From positions 1 through 7,099 of the forward strand of contig JAFQBZ010000190.1 in NCBI GenBank assembly GCA_017399515.1: DNA of 7,099 nt. The letters run 5' to 3'. The notes beneath the pieces were generated by a model that ran no database searches, was not told where the DNA came from, and worked only from the letters and a program-made list of their open reading frames with translations. This document shows, in pieces, positions 1-6,147 of the stretch (position 1 is the first letter of the stretch; every line of letters starts with the position of its first letter). The translations under genes and the position numbers were made by a program. The DNA is from Clostridia bacterium. Its GTDB lineage: Bacteria; Bacillota; Clostridia; Christensenellales; UBA1242.

Positions 1-2235
1 AAATGCAGCATATTCATAATCTGAATCAATTGCAACTTCAAAAGTGATGTAAGTTGTTTCACTTTGCATATCTTCAGCCTTATCATTTGCATACTTCAAA
101 ACCAAAGCAAGTTCATTAACTGAATCAATGTATAAATCAAAAGTTGATGCTTGATAAGTGAATTCCATTAAATCATAAACATTAAATGCGTCTTCAGTTT
201 CAGCAACATATTCTAAATAGTCATCAGCAGTGTAACCACAAACTGTTTTATATACATCTGTAAAGAAAAATTGTGTGTATGTGAACACTTCATAATAGGT
301 TGTTGATGTTTCTTTAACTGCAGGATTTCCGTGAGTTGCGTCAATTCCAAACCACTCACCGTTATATAAAACCTTATTCCAAGCATGGTTGTCACCACTG
401 ACTATAATGGTTGGAATATTTTCAATTTTTGAAAGAATTAAAAATGCTTTCGCATAGCCTTCACAAACAGCCACACCATTGTTAAACACACCTTCAGCAA
501 ACCAAGCGTCATATTTTGTAAGTTCAGCACTTGTAAGCCCTGATTCTGAAAGTTCAAGGGCTTTATTGTCATATTCAACATTCATAACAAGCCATTCATA
601 AATTGCACGAAGTTTTTCAAAGTCTGTCATATCATCGTTGCAAATCTCAAGAAGAACTGCCTTTGCCTTGTTGTAAACAATTTCTGCTTTTGAACTTGGA
701 ATTGGTGCTGGCTTATAACCATTCATAAGCACATGAACCAATTGGTCACTTGTTGAAACAGGAATGGTTTTTGAAACATTGTTTATGTTGAAATCATCAA
801 AATCACTTGCTCTTTTGTTTTCATTTTCAAACATAACAGCATAATCTTGTTGTTCATAAATATCTTCTTTGCTTTCATCTGCAACAAGTGTTGCTTCACT
901 TGAAACGCCACTTTTTGTTATATAAAAATAACCTGTTGAACCAACTGCCTTAAGACCAAATTCTAAGTTTTTGGAATATGAAGTCAACGCCCCTCTCGAA
1001 GCATAAGTTCCACTGCCTGTCAATTCATCATAAGCGTCACTAATTTCATCTAAAATTGCCTGTGCACCTGTTGAACAATATTGAAGTTTAAGCCCTATTG
1101 ATTTAGATACATCATAGAAAATTACATAATCAATCCAAGCCAAAAGTTCGGCTCTTGAACCAATATTTATTGTTGAAAGCGAGTTACACGCAGAACTAAA
1201 CTCATTAAGATATGGATAAAAATGAATCTCATTCATAAAATATTCATAAGTTCCATATAAAGTTAATTCATCTTCAAGTTCATTTCCAAAAGAATATTCT
1301 GTTGTTAACCCCTCATCAACATACCATTTTTGAACAAAATAGCCAGACATTCCAAAATCATCAGGTGAAAAATTGCTAGTTATTTTGTTTAATGTGATTT
1401 CTTCACCAATATATGAATCAATTGAGTGAACTTTTTTTCCGTCAATGTTTAAATTTATTGGAGCCACATTTGACCAATGAGCATATAATGTGTAATTTTC
1501 AAGTTCACTTGAATCTATTGTTTCAACTTTTGTGCCTGTTCCATTTTCACCTGTGAACCAACCAACAAAATAGAATCCATCAACTTTTAATCTTTCAAGT
1601 TCAAATTCACCAAATGTCACATCATATTCATCAGGATTAGAGTTAACTGCTCCTTTCAAGTTGTTATATGTGATTGTCTTTTTTATTGTTTCAAATCGTG
1701 GTTCAAGAACAACATCTTCTTCAATGCTATCAATAGTTATAGACGAGTTTGTGCTTATGCACTCGTCACCATCATACCAACCCTTGAAGATATAACCATT
1801 ATTAACTGAAACTGAAACTGTTGCAGATTCTTGATAAGGATAAAGTTTTCCAACACCTGAATAAGTTGCACCATTTTCATAATTAGAATTTATTGAAACG
1901 GTATAAAGCCTTTCAATCTCTTTAAACACCGCCGTGTAAGTTGCATCTTTTTCAACTTTTTGAAGTTCAGGTTCCCACTTATCAAAAACATATTCTATTG
2001 TTTTTGTTGGGGCTTTTTTAGGAGTTCCGTCAAAAAATGCCATCATATCATATTCCATTTTTTGAACATACTCTTTTCCATCAACCACAAAAGTTATGTC
2101 ATACTTTTTATGAAAAATTTTAGAAAGCACATTTGTATAGTTATATAAACAAAACACTGTTCCAACAACAAGCACCAGCACAATAAGTCTTGCTAGACCC
2201 GTTTTTCTTTTTTCAACTTGCTTTTCTTCTTCCAT
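1..2235 (-). CDS. Membrane-anchored InlB-repeat protein with transglutaminase-like domain (3' end outside window)
   Basis: Open frame of 745 codons with no stop, running off the left edge, so the C-terminus is missing. The ATG is preceded by AAAGGTGG four bases upstream. Residues 1-13 are charged (Lys/Arg/Glu) and 14-31 form a hydrophobic helix, so it is probably a signal anchor with the rest outside. Cys29 does not sit in a proper lipobox. Residues 46-106, 111-183, 186-255 and 259-331 look like four divergent InlB B-repeat/Flg_new modules, with typical endings such as FKGWYDGD, FVGWFTGENGTG and LYAHW. Residues about 332-510 are unassigned. Residues about 520-640 form a transglutaminase-like (papain-fold) domain with a complete triad: Cys591 in AVCEGYA, His617 in DNHAW and Asp632 in GIDATHG. 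Such proteins act at the cell surface as protein cross-linkers or proteases; the substrate is unknown. It lies 32 bp after the PH-domain gene, probably in one transcript. Confidence 0.88.
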   Translation of the reverse strand, partial: MEEEKQVEKRKTGLARLIVLVLVVGTVFCLYNYTNVLSKIFHKKYDITFVVDGKEYVQKMEYDMMAFFDGTPKKAPTKTIEYVFDKWEPELQKVEKDATYTAVFKEIERLYTVSINSNYENGATYSGVGKLYPYQESATVSVSVNNGYIFKGWYDGDECISTNSSITIDSIEEDVVLEPRFETIKKTITYNNLKGAVNSNPDEYDVTFGEFELERLKVDGFYFVGWFTGENGTGTKVETIDSSELENYTLYAHWSNVAPINLNIDGKKVHSIDSYIGEEITLNKITSNFSPDDFGMSGYFVQKWYVDEGLTTEYSFGNELEDELTLYGTYEYFMNEIHFYPYLNEFSSACNSLSTINIGSRAELLAWIDYVIFYDVSKSIGLKLQYCSTGAQAILDEISDAYDELTGSGTYASRGALTSYSKNLEFGLKAVGSTGYFYITKSGVSSEATLVADESKEDIYEQQDYAVMFENENKRASDFDDFNINNVSKTIPVSTSDQLVHVLMNGYKPAPIPSSKAEIVYNKAKAVLLEICNDDMTDFEKLRAIYEWLVMNVEYDNKALELSESGLTSAELTKYDAWFAEGVFNNGVAVCEGYAKAFLILSKIENIPTIIVSGDNHAWNKVLYNGEWFGIDATHGNPAVKETSTTYYEVFTYTQFFFTDVYKTVCGYTADDYLEYVAETEDAFNVYDLMEFTYQASTFDLYIDSVNELALVLKYANDKAEDMQSETTYITFEVAIDSDYEYAAF

Positions 2236-2267
2236 ATAACCACCTTTTTAAAGTTATTAAATATAAA

Positions 2268-2687
2268 CTATTTTACATTTTTGTTTTGGTTAATTTTTGA
2301 GTTTATAAGTTCAATAAACTCATCGTTTTTATAAAGTGATAAATAAATGTTTTTCTTTTTTGTTTGAACACAAATTCTGTCTAACGAATTTGCAGTTGTT
2401 GAAATTGGATTGTGAGTTTTTTGCACACCAATAACATTTTCAAATTTTACTGCAAACTTTAAAAATCCATAATAAAACACAAAATAATCATCATAAACAT
2501 CAACCCAATCACGAACCATTATAGGTATCCAAATGATATCTAACAAATAACAAACCACAAAACCCATTATTGTTGAGAAAGTCCACACAAATGTTGTGTC
2601 AAAAACAACAATAAATGCTGGAATTAAGTTGTAAATTATAAACAAAAACCAAACCCACCAAGCAGTTTTACCATCAAATCGTTTCAT
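2268..2687 (-). CDS. Two-helix membrane protein with bacterial PH-like domain
   Basis: 139 residues. I place the start at the ATG preceded by AGAGGA seven bases upstream; the frame also opens from a TTG nine codons earlier, which has no ribosome site. Residues 10-29 and 34-57 are hydrophobic, Trp/Phe-rich membrane helices. Residues about 62-130 look like a small bacterial PH domain of the YyaB type (former DUF1200, bPH_4). The tell-tale stretch is NPISTTANSLDRI (93-105), where this family usually has a Pro-x-Ser...Ser-x-x-Arg-I pattern, and the tail ends in lysines. The PH part should lie in the cytoplasm under the membrane. It is probably the first gene of a unit with the large transglutaminase-like protein 32 bp downstream. 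Function is unknown; family assignment is moderate, membrane topology is clear. Confidence 0.82.
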   Translation of the reverse strand: MKRFDGKTAWWVWFLFIIYNLIPAFIVVFDTTFVWTFSTIMGFVVCYLLDIIWIPIMVRDWVDVYDDYFVFYYGFLKFAVKFENVIGVQKTHNPISTTANSLDRICVQTKKKNIYLSLYKNDEFIELINSKINQNKNVK

Positions 2688-2727
2688 AAATATTCCTCTT
2701 TTAGTTTTAATCAAAATTGCTATTTTT

Positions 2728-2756
2728 ATTTTATCACATATTTTTAGTTAGTCGGT
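2728..2756 (-). promoter_or_regulatory. Possible promoter for the PH/transglutaminase unit
   Basis: Reading the minus strand, TGATAAAAT (2736 to 2728) is an extended -10 element. The -35 region about 17 bp upstream (ACCGAC) is poor. A start near 2721 would give a leader of about 34 nt. The only support is the extended -10 and the position. Confidence 0.4.
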
Positions 2757-2868
2757 ATTATTTTTTAGTATTTTTCTACAAAATTTGATAAATTTTCACA
2801 TAAAAAATACATTAATTGCGTCATGCAAAACTAAATTTACAAAAATGCTACAATTTAATGATTATTTA

Positions 2869-2886
2869 TGATATAATGAATATAAT
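2869..2886 (+). promoter_or_regulatory. Extended -10 promoter for the methyltransferase-like gene
   Basis: TGATATAAT at 2869-2877 is a perfect extended -10, and a second TATAAT follows at 2881-2886. There is no good -35; GCTACA around 2847-2852 is the nearest. Transcription starting about 2884-2893 would leave a 35-44 nt leader before the ATG at 2928. Confidence 0.55.
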
Positions 2887-2927
2887 CAATATTGTTGCTT
2901 TTGCAATCAATTAGTTTGGAGATATTT

Positions 2928-3815
2928 ATGAACAACCAATCAAAACAACTCATTCGTGAATTTATGTCAACACACATTTTTGGAACAAATGGTGATTATA
3001 ACTTTGAAGAACTTTATAATTTATTCGCAACACTTGAAGTTAAAGATGTTGTTTCACTTTTAAATTCACCTGATGATTTTCAAGACTTTGTTATTGAAAA
3101 CATTAACCTTATAAAATCAAACCAACCAATTTTGCAATACACCCTTCTTGTTTCTCTTGAAAGGTTTAAATCTAAACTTGTCAAAAAACTTGAATATGCT
3201 TTCAGCACATCAAATGCAATGTTTGCAAAAACAGTTAACGACCTTGCCCCATCAAGAGAATCAAAAATTCTCGATGTTGGCTCAGGAGAAATTCCTTCAT
3301 CGTCAATTCTTCTTGGTGGTTTAAAACATAAAGTCACAACAATGGACAGCCTTATCATTATGCCAAAAGATGTGCTTTCAAACCTTCATGTTACTTTAGA
3401 TAAAAGATTTTTTGGCAAAAATTCGCCTGTTAAAGACTTTGACTTTGTGGTTGGAAAATATCCTTGTAACGCAATCATTCCTATTGTTGAAGAATGCTCT
3501 GCGGCAAATAAACCTTATTTAATCAAACTTTGCAACCATAACATTCCTGGCTTTAAATTCGACACACTTGATTGGCGCGAAGGTTGGAAACGCATTTTGC
3601 CTGACATTGATTCATATATAAAATTTTATGACGAATATGCCTTCAATATCGATTTATCTGAAGAATCTGTAAAGAAAATTATCGACCTTTATGAAGGCGA
3701 AATTCCTAGATGTCAAAAACAAAGTATTGTTCCACTTGTTGACACTTCAAACTTTGATTTAGAAAATCTTAAATTCTCAACATCAAAATCACAAAATCAA
3801 CCACAACCAGAATAA
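2928..3815 (+). CDS. SAM-dependent methyltransferase-like protein (class I fold), substrate unknown
   Basis: 295 residues. The start is the ATG at 2928, with GGAGA five bases upstream; the frame is open from a TTG 12 codons earlier, which lacks a ribosome site. Residues 1-100 are mostly helical with no recognised motif. A Rossmann-type methyltransferase core follows: motif I ILDVGSGEIP at 114-123, an acidic residue at the end of the next strand (Asp139 in TMDSL), and a motif IV-like strand DFDFVVGKYP at 170-179. The strand KPYLIKLCN follows at 195-203. Motif IV lacks the NPPY/DPPY signature of N-methyltransferases, so the acceptor cannot be guessed. The C-terminal tail is Asn/Gln/Ser-rich and probably disordered. 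It stands alone on the plus strand, convergent with the Nudix operon, and ends 10 bp before a bidirectional terminator. Confidence 0.83.
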   Translation: MNNQSKQLIREFMSTHIFGTNGDYNFEELYNLFATLEVKDVVSLLNSPDDFQDFVIENINLIKSNQPILQYTLLVSLERFKSKLVKKLEYAFSTSNAMFAKTVNDLAPSRESKILDVGSGEIPSSSILLGGLKHKVTTMDSLIIMPKDVLSNLHVTLDKRFFGKNSPVKDFDFVVGKYPCNAIIPIVEECSAANKPYLIKLCNHNIPGFKFDTLDWREGWKRILPDIDSYIKFYDEYAFNIDLSEESVKKIIDLYEGEIPRCQKQSIVPLVDTSNFDLENLKFSTSKSQNQPQPE

Positions 3816-3824
3816 ATTCAATAA

Positions 3825-3856
3825 AAAAAGAACTCATTTAAAAATGAGTTCTTTTT
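3825..3856. terminator. Bidirectional intrinsic terminator between converging genes
   Basis: Perfect 15-bp inverted repeat (arms 3825-3839 and 3842-3856, core GAACTCATTT) with A-tracts and T-tracts on either side, so it works as a hairpin plus U-run in both directions. It serves the methyltransferase-like gene (stop at 3815) and the Nudix gene, whose TAA stop (3857-3855) overlaps the base of the stem. Confidence 0.9.
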
Positions 3857-4265
3857 ATTTAAAACCTTTAACTTCTAAAACTTTGTTAAATAAAACCCTA
3901 TGTGTTTCTGGAAATGTTAAATTTTCTGGAAGCGTATCAAAAAAATCAATTTCTTCAATTTCGAAATTTGGAAGCCTATCTAACTCTTCAATTTCTGCAA
4001 AACACAAAATTGCATAAGTTGAAACTGAATATACACAAATTGGCTCTATCTTCACTTTTGTTGCACCAGTTTCTTCATAAAGTTCTCGTTTTGCTGCAGT
4101 CAAATAATCTTCTCCGCTTTCAATATGCCCACCAGGAATCTCCCAACCACCTCGTTTTATATTTCTTGAAAAGACCCATTTGCCTTTATATCTGCAAACA
4201 CAAACCACCCTTGTAAACTTATCTTCACTAACAGTTCCAAGTTCGTGCAGTTTAACTTCAAACAT
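3855..4265 (-). CDS. Nudix hydrolase (MutT-like nucleotide pyrophosphohydrolase)
   Basis: 136 residues from the ATG at 4265, which has GGAGA five bases upstream. An ATG at 4277, four codons earlier, would give 140 residues but has no ribosome site of its own; its first bases form the GGAG of the later start. The Nudix box at 46-68 matches Gx5Ex7REUxEExGU exactly: Gly46, Glu52, Arg60, Glu61, Glu64, Glu65, Gly67. It is preceded by WEIPGG, typical of MutT/YtkD-like enzymes. Nudix enzymes cleave nucleoside diphosphates linked to another group, needing Mg2+ bound by the Glu cluster. Candidate roles are removal of oxidised dNTPs or RNA 5' pyrophosphate; the sequence does not decide. It is the last gene of the minus-strand operon, and its stop codon sits in the terminator stem. 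Confidence 0.92.
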   Translation of the reverse strand: MFEVKLHELGTVSEDKFTRVVCVCRYKGKWVFSRNIKRGGWEIPGGHIESGEDYLTAAKRELYEETGATKVKIEPICVYSVSTYAILCFAEIEELDRLPNFEIEEIDFFDTLPENLTFPETHRVLFNKVLEVKGFK

Positions 4266-4284
4266 ATTTTTCTCCATAAACTTA

Positions 4285-4539
4285 TTAAAACCACTTCTTG
4301 TTCATTTTATTTAAAAGTTCTTCAGTTATCAAATATCCACTCGCGTCACCAATAACTGAATCAGTTAAACAATGTGGACATTTTGCAGTGTCACCATTTT
4401 CATCTTTAAGCCATTCTTTAATTTCACTGCTTTTAAAAATCTTTTTACAAAAATAGCACCCACAAAATTCACTCTTTTCAATTTCTTCTTTGTTACTTAT
4501 TGAGTGTTTGTGTGTTTGCTCTAAATCTTTTAAATTCAT
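4285..4539 (-). CDS. Small conserved Cys-motif (zinc-binding type) cytoplasmic protein
   Basis: 84 residues with AAAGGG about seven bases before the ATG. It belongs, as I recognise it, to a conserved bacterial family of unknown function usually annotated 'cytoplasmic protein'. Features are an N-terminal HKHS stretch (10-13), CGCYFC (Cys26, Cys28, Cys31), CPHC (Cys54, Cys57), the conserved DSVIG at 60-64 and a C-terminal MNKKWF. The CxCxxC plus CxxC layout suggests a bound zinc or other metal ion, or a small treble-clef/ribbon fold. It lies 10 bp after the DHH gene and 19 bp before the Nudix start, clearly within the operon. No enzymatic residues are evident and the function is not known. Confidence 0.87.
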   Translation of the reverse strand: MNLKDLEQTHKHSISNKEEIEKSEFCGCYFCKKIFKSSEIKEWLKDENGDTAKCPHCLTDSVIGDASGYLITEELLNKMNKKWF

Positions 4540-4549
4540 AATTTACCCT

Positions 4550-5470
4550 TTAACTCTTTAACAAGTTCATAATAATTTCATTTTTTGGGCAACTTGCGGC
4601 TTCTTTATGTCCCTTTCCACCATAAAAACTTGCAAATGCTCCAACATCTATATTTTGTTTTATACTTCTAAATGAAATTGTATCCCTGCCTGAAATAATT
4701 AAAGCAACCAAATCAATATTAAAATTATATTTAGTTTTTATTGTTTCAGCAATGTCGTTGCGATATTCATCTTCAACATTATCAATCACACCAACACTAA
4801 AATTTCTAATTTTAATCATTTTCATTTGGCTAATATAATTTGAACATTTTTCAAAAACCATTTTTTTGTATTCTTCAATCATTTTAATTTCTTCTTCATT
4901 AAATAATGCAGATTGATTAACTTTAAGTTTATTAAAAAATGTTTCAACATATTTTTCTCTTTTTAAAATTGAAAACAAAATGTTTAATTCATTTGCTTTT
5001 TCATTATTGAATTTGGTTTTCCATTCCCAAGTGTCATATTGCCTTGTAAGTTCAACAAATTCATCAATCAATTCACTTTTATTCAATAAATGATTACTCA
5101 ACAAATAATTGTAAAATAAACTTGTTCCTGAACACTTTCCTTTTTCATCTTGAACAATTATTGTTGAAAAAGAATATTTGTCATTACCTTCTTCGATTTC
5201 CGTTTTGTGATGGTCTAAAATAACAGTTTTTTTATTCAAATTATTATCTTCAGCAAATTGAGAAATCAAAGGTTGTTTTATGCACAAATCAGTAACGAAA
5301 AATTTATCATAACTATAAATAGAACCATCATCAATAAATTTTTGAATTTGCTGATTTATTTCAAATGTATCACAATACACAACACAAATATCATTAAAAG
5401 ACAACTTTCCTAAAACAGCACAACCCATGCCATCAATATCAATTTTATGTGTAAACAACAAAATTTTCAT
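4550..5470 (-). CDS. DHH-family phosphoesterase (NrnB-like oligoribonuclease candidate)
   Basis: 306 residues; AAGAGG lies seven bases before the ATG. Metal-binding motifs of the DHH superfamily appear in order: HKIDIDGMG (8-16, Asp11 and Asp13), VTDL (Asp61), LDHHK (Asp86-His87-His88) and RQYDTW (Asp146). A C-terminal DHHA1-type part carries the substrate-binding Gly-rich motif GGKGHKEAA (284-292). Length and order fit the small NrnB/YngD-type enzymes, which in Bacillus subtilis degrade very short RNAs. Related DHH proteins act on pAp, c-di-AMP or pGpG. The lineage therefore says Mn2+-dependent phosphodiesterase in the cytoplasm, while the exact substrate is inference. It is the second gene of the operon, 42 bp after the 67-residue gene and 10 bp before the Cys-motif gene. 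Confidence 0.9.
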   Translation of the reverse strand: MKILLFTHKIDIDGMGCAVLGKLSFNDICVVYCDTFEINQQIQKFIDDGSIYSYDKFFVTDLCIKQPLISQFAEDNNLNKKTVILDHHKTEIEEGNDKYSFSTIIVQDEKGKCSGTSLFYNYLLSNHLLNKSELIDEFVELTRQYDTWEWKTKFNNEKANELNILFSILKREKYVETFFNKLKVNQSALFNEEEIKMIEEYKKMVFEKCSNYISQMKMIKIRNFSVGVIDNVEDEYRNDIAETIKTKYNFNIDLVALIISGRDTISFRSIKQNIDVGAFASFYGGKGHKEAASCPKNEIIMNLLKS

Positions 5471-5512
5471 AAGATAACCTCTTAATTAAGAATATTACAA
5501 TAATAGTCAAAT

Positions 5513-5716
5513 TTACATTCCAAAACCATTTTGATTTTCATCTGCATAATCTGAAACAACAACATCTTTGGCTTTAACTCTTGTGGCACATTGTTTTTTC
5601 ATAAGTTCTGATTTCATTTGTTTTTGTTCTTCAAAATTATCACTTATATCTATTTTTTCAATTTTCTTTCCCTTCTTTTGCTCTCCACTAGGTTTGTAAA
5701 TTTTAATTTTTGCCAT
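5513..5716 (-). CDS. Small lysine-rich hypothetical protein
   Basis: 67 residues; not recognised. I accept it because a textbook ribosome site, AGGAGA, lies five bases before the ATG, and because it is collinear with the operon. The N-terminal half is very basic (for example KKGKKIEK at 14-21); the rest is acidic and polar with one Cys (43). There is no membrane segment or signal peptide. It is probably cytoplasmic, perhaps nucleic-acid-binding or a small accessory protein, but that is a guess from charge alone. It is the first protein gene after the tRNA-Leu/repeat region, 44 bp downstream of the last repeat, with no terminator between. Confidence 0.72.
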   Translation of the reverse strand: MAKIKIYKPSGEQKKGKKIEKIDISDNFEEQKQMKSELMKKQCATRVKAKDVVVSDYADENQNGFGM

Positions 5717-5760
5717 ACTTATCTCCTAATATGCTTATTAACATTGAAATATCTTTTGAT

Positions 5761-5856
5761 AGGTGCAGTGCAGGCTTGTAGGGAGCATGTTTACTTGCGA
5801 CGGAATAGCAAGAGTTTCTCGAGCGTCACTCATTTCAACCTATCCTGCTCATCTGC
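5761..5856 (-). ncRNA. tRNA-like repeat RNA, unit 1 (most distal, decayed 3' end)
   Basis: 96-nt core, GCAGATG at its 5' end (5856). The 3' end reads ACCT rather than ACCA, so CCA is lost. The terminal stem is the best of the three: GCAG/CTGC outside and GCAGG/CCTGC inside, separated by an ATGA/A internal loop. The inner hairpin CGAGA-AAC-TCTTG has a G.U pair. The GCAAG/CATGC hairpin has one mismatch. It is the copy nearest the protein operon. Expression is inferred from the tRNA-Leu promoter upstream. Confidence 0.45.
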
Positions 5857-5889
5857 TAGTTGAGATTGAAAATAAAGTTTTCTTTCGAT

Positions 5890-5985
5890 TGGTGCAGTGC
5901 AGGCTTGTAAGTAGCAAGTTTACTTGCGACAGAATAGCAAGAGTTTCTCGAGCGTCACTCATTTCAAACTATCCTGTTCATCTGC
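5890..5985 (-). ncRNA. tRNA-like repeat RNA, unit 2
   Basis: 96-nt core ending in ACCA. The terminal stem GCAG/CTGC plus CAGG/CCTG leaves ACCA unpaired. Inside are GTGACG/TGTCGC (with G.U pairs), enclosing CGAGA-AAC-TCTTG, then the perfect hairpin GCAAG-TAAA-CTTGC. GGATAG could also pair with CTATTC across these, giving a possible pseudoknot. Structures are drawn by eye; no homologous RNA family is recognised for the middle. Confidence 0.5.
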
Positions 5986-5992
5986 TAGTTGA

Positions 5993-6015
5993 ATTTGAAA
6001 ATTTTATTTTCAAAT
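5993..6015 (-). other. AT-rich hairpin in the linker between units 1-2 side and unit 3
   Basis: A 10-bp inverted repeat, ATTTGAAAAT and ATTTTCAAAT, around a 3-nt loop. No T-tract follows, so it is a weak terminator at best; a processing site between RNA units is as likely. Confidence 0.6.
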
Positions 6016-6018
6016 GAT

Positions 6019-6114
6019 TGGTGCAGTGCAGGCTTGTAAGGAACAAGTTTACTTGCGACGGAATAGCGAGAGTTTCTCGAGCGTCACTCATTTCAAACTG
6101 TCCTACTCATCTGC
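6019..6114 (-). ncRNA. tRNA-like repeat RNA, unit 3 (adjacent to tRNA-Leu)
   Basis: 96-nt core from GCAGATG (6114 downward) to ACCA. The terminal stem is GCAG/CTGC (6114-6111 with 6026-6023) and GTAGG/CCTGC (6106-6102 with 6032-6028, one G.U). The hairpin CGAGA-AAC-TCTCG (6079-6067) is perfectly paired here. The enclosing stem GTGACG/CGTCGC is at 6087-6082 with 6060-6055. It is the first unit downstream of tRNA-Leu, separated by a 33-bp linker containing a 10-bp hairpin. Confidence 0.5.
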
Positions 6115-6121
6115 TTGTTGA

Positions 6122-6144
6122 ATTTGAAAATTTCATTTTCAAAT
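6122..6144 (-). other. AT-rich hairpin in the linker between unit 3 and tRNA-Leu
   Basis: Same 10-bp stem as the copy 129 bp away; the single difference within the hairpin falls in the loop (TTC versus TTT), so the stem is kept. It lies four bases past the CCA end of tRNA-Leu. In the unit 1 linker it is replaced by a shorter GAAAA/TTTTC stem (5868-5882). Confidence 0.6.
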
Positions 6145-6147
6145 GAT

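Larger units (their letters stand above)
5761..6147 (-). repeat. Three tandem 129-bp repeats in register with the tRNA-Leu 3' end
   Basis: GGTGCAG occurs at 5762, 5891, 6020 and 6149, spacing exactly 129 bp; the last copy is the 3' end of tRNA-Leu(CAG). Each unit is a 96-bp core plus a 33-bp AT-rich linker. By hand count, units 2 and 3 differ at 9 of 129 positions. Units 1 and 2 differ at 17, ten of them in the linker. On the minus strand each core opens with the tRNA's first seven bases (GCAGATG) and closes with CTGCACC. The last part is tRNA-derived: CAAGCCTGCACTGC aligns to the tRNA's CAAGTCCTGTCATCTGC with three single-T deletions. No minus-strand reading frame crosses a unit. The rest of the core is not recognised. 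Confidence 0.95.

Noticed and set aside
1960..2148. Plus-strand frame opposite the InlB-repeat gene; likewise 3080-3358 (minus), 3902-4216 (plus) and 213-398 (minus)
   Set aside because: All are shadows within well-supported genes, lacking ribosome sites and recognisable protein features.
26..2235. Lipoprotein signal at Cys29 of the large surface protein
   Set aside because: The residues before it (TVF) do not fit a lipobox, and the position fits the end of a signal-anchor helix.
5618..5863. Plus-strand frame over the 67-residue gene and repeat unit 1
   Set aside because: It is the opposite strand of a gene with a strong ribosome site; low-complexity Phe/Leu content and no start signal.
5763..6017. 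An 84-codon plus-strand reading frame that repeats its own peptide across the 129-bp units
   Set aside because: It stays open only because 129 is a multiple of three. It begins at GTG with no ribosome site, opposes the tRNA-Leu direction, and copy differences show no sign of codon-level constraint.
5761..6114. Units as ordinary tRNA genes, a tRNA-Sec, or T-box leaders
   Set aside because: No 5-bp/7-nt anticodon arm or standard T-loop can be drawn, the acceptor cannot pair over seven bases, and no T-box consensus or specifier arrangement is present.
5761..6147. CRISPR array or integron attC array
   Set aside because: Units are 129 bp and alike along their whole length, with no short-repeat/unique-spacer pattern, no cas or integrase genes, and no attC core sites or cassette genes.
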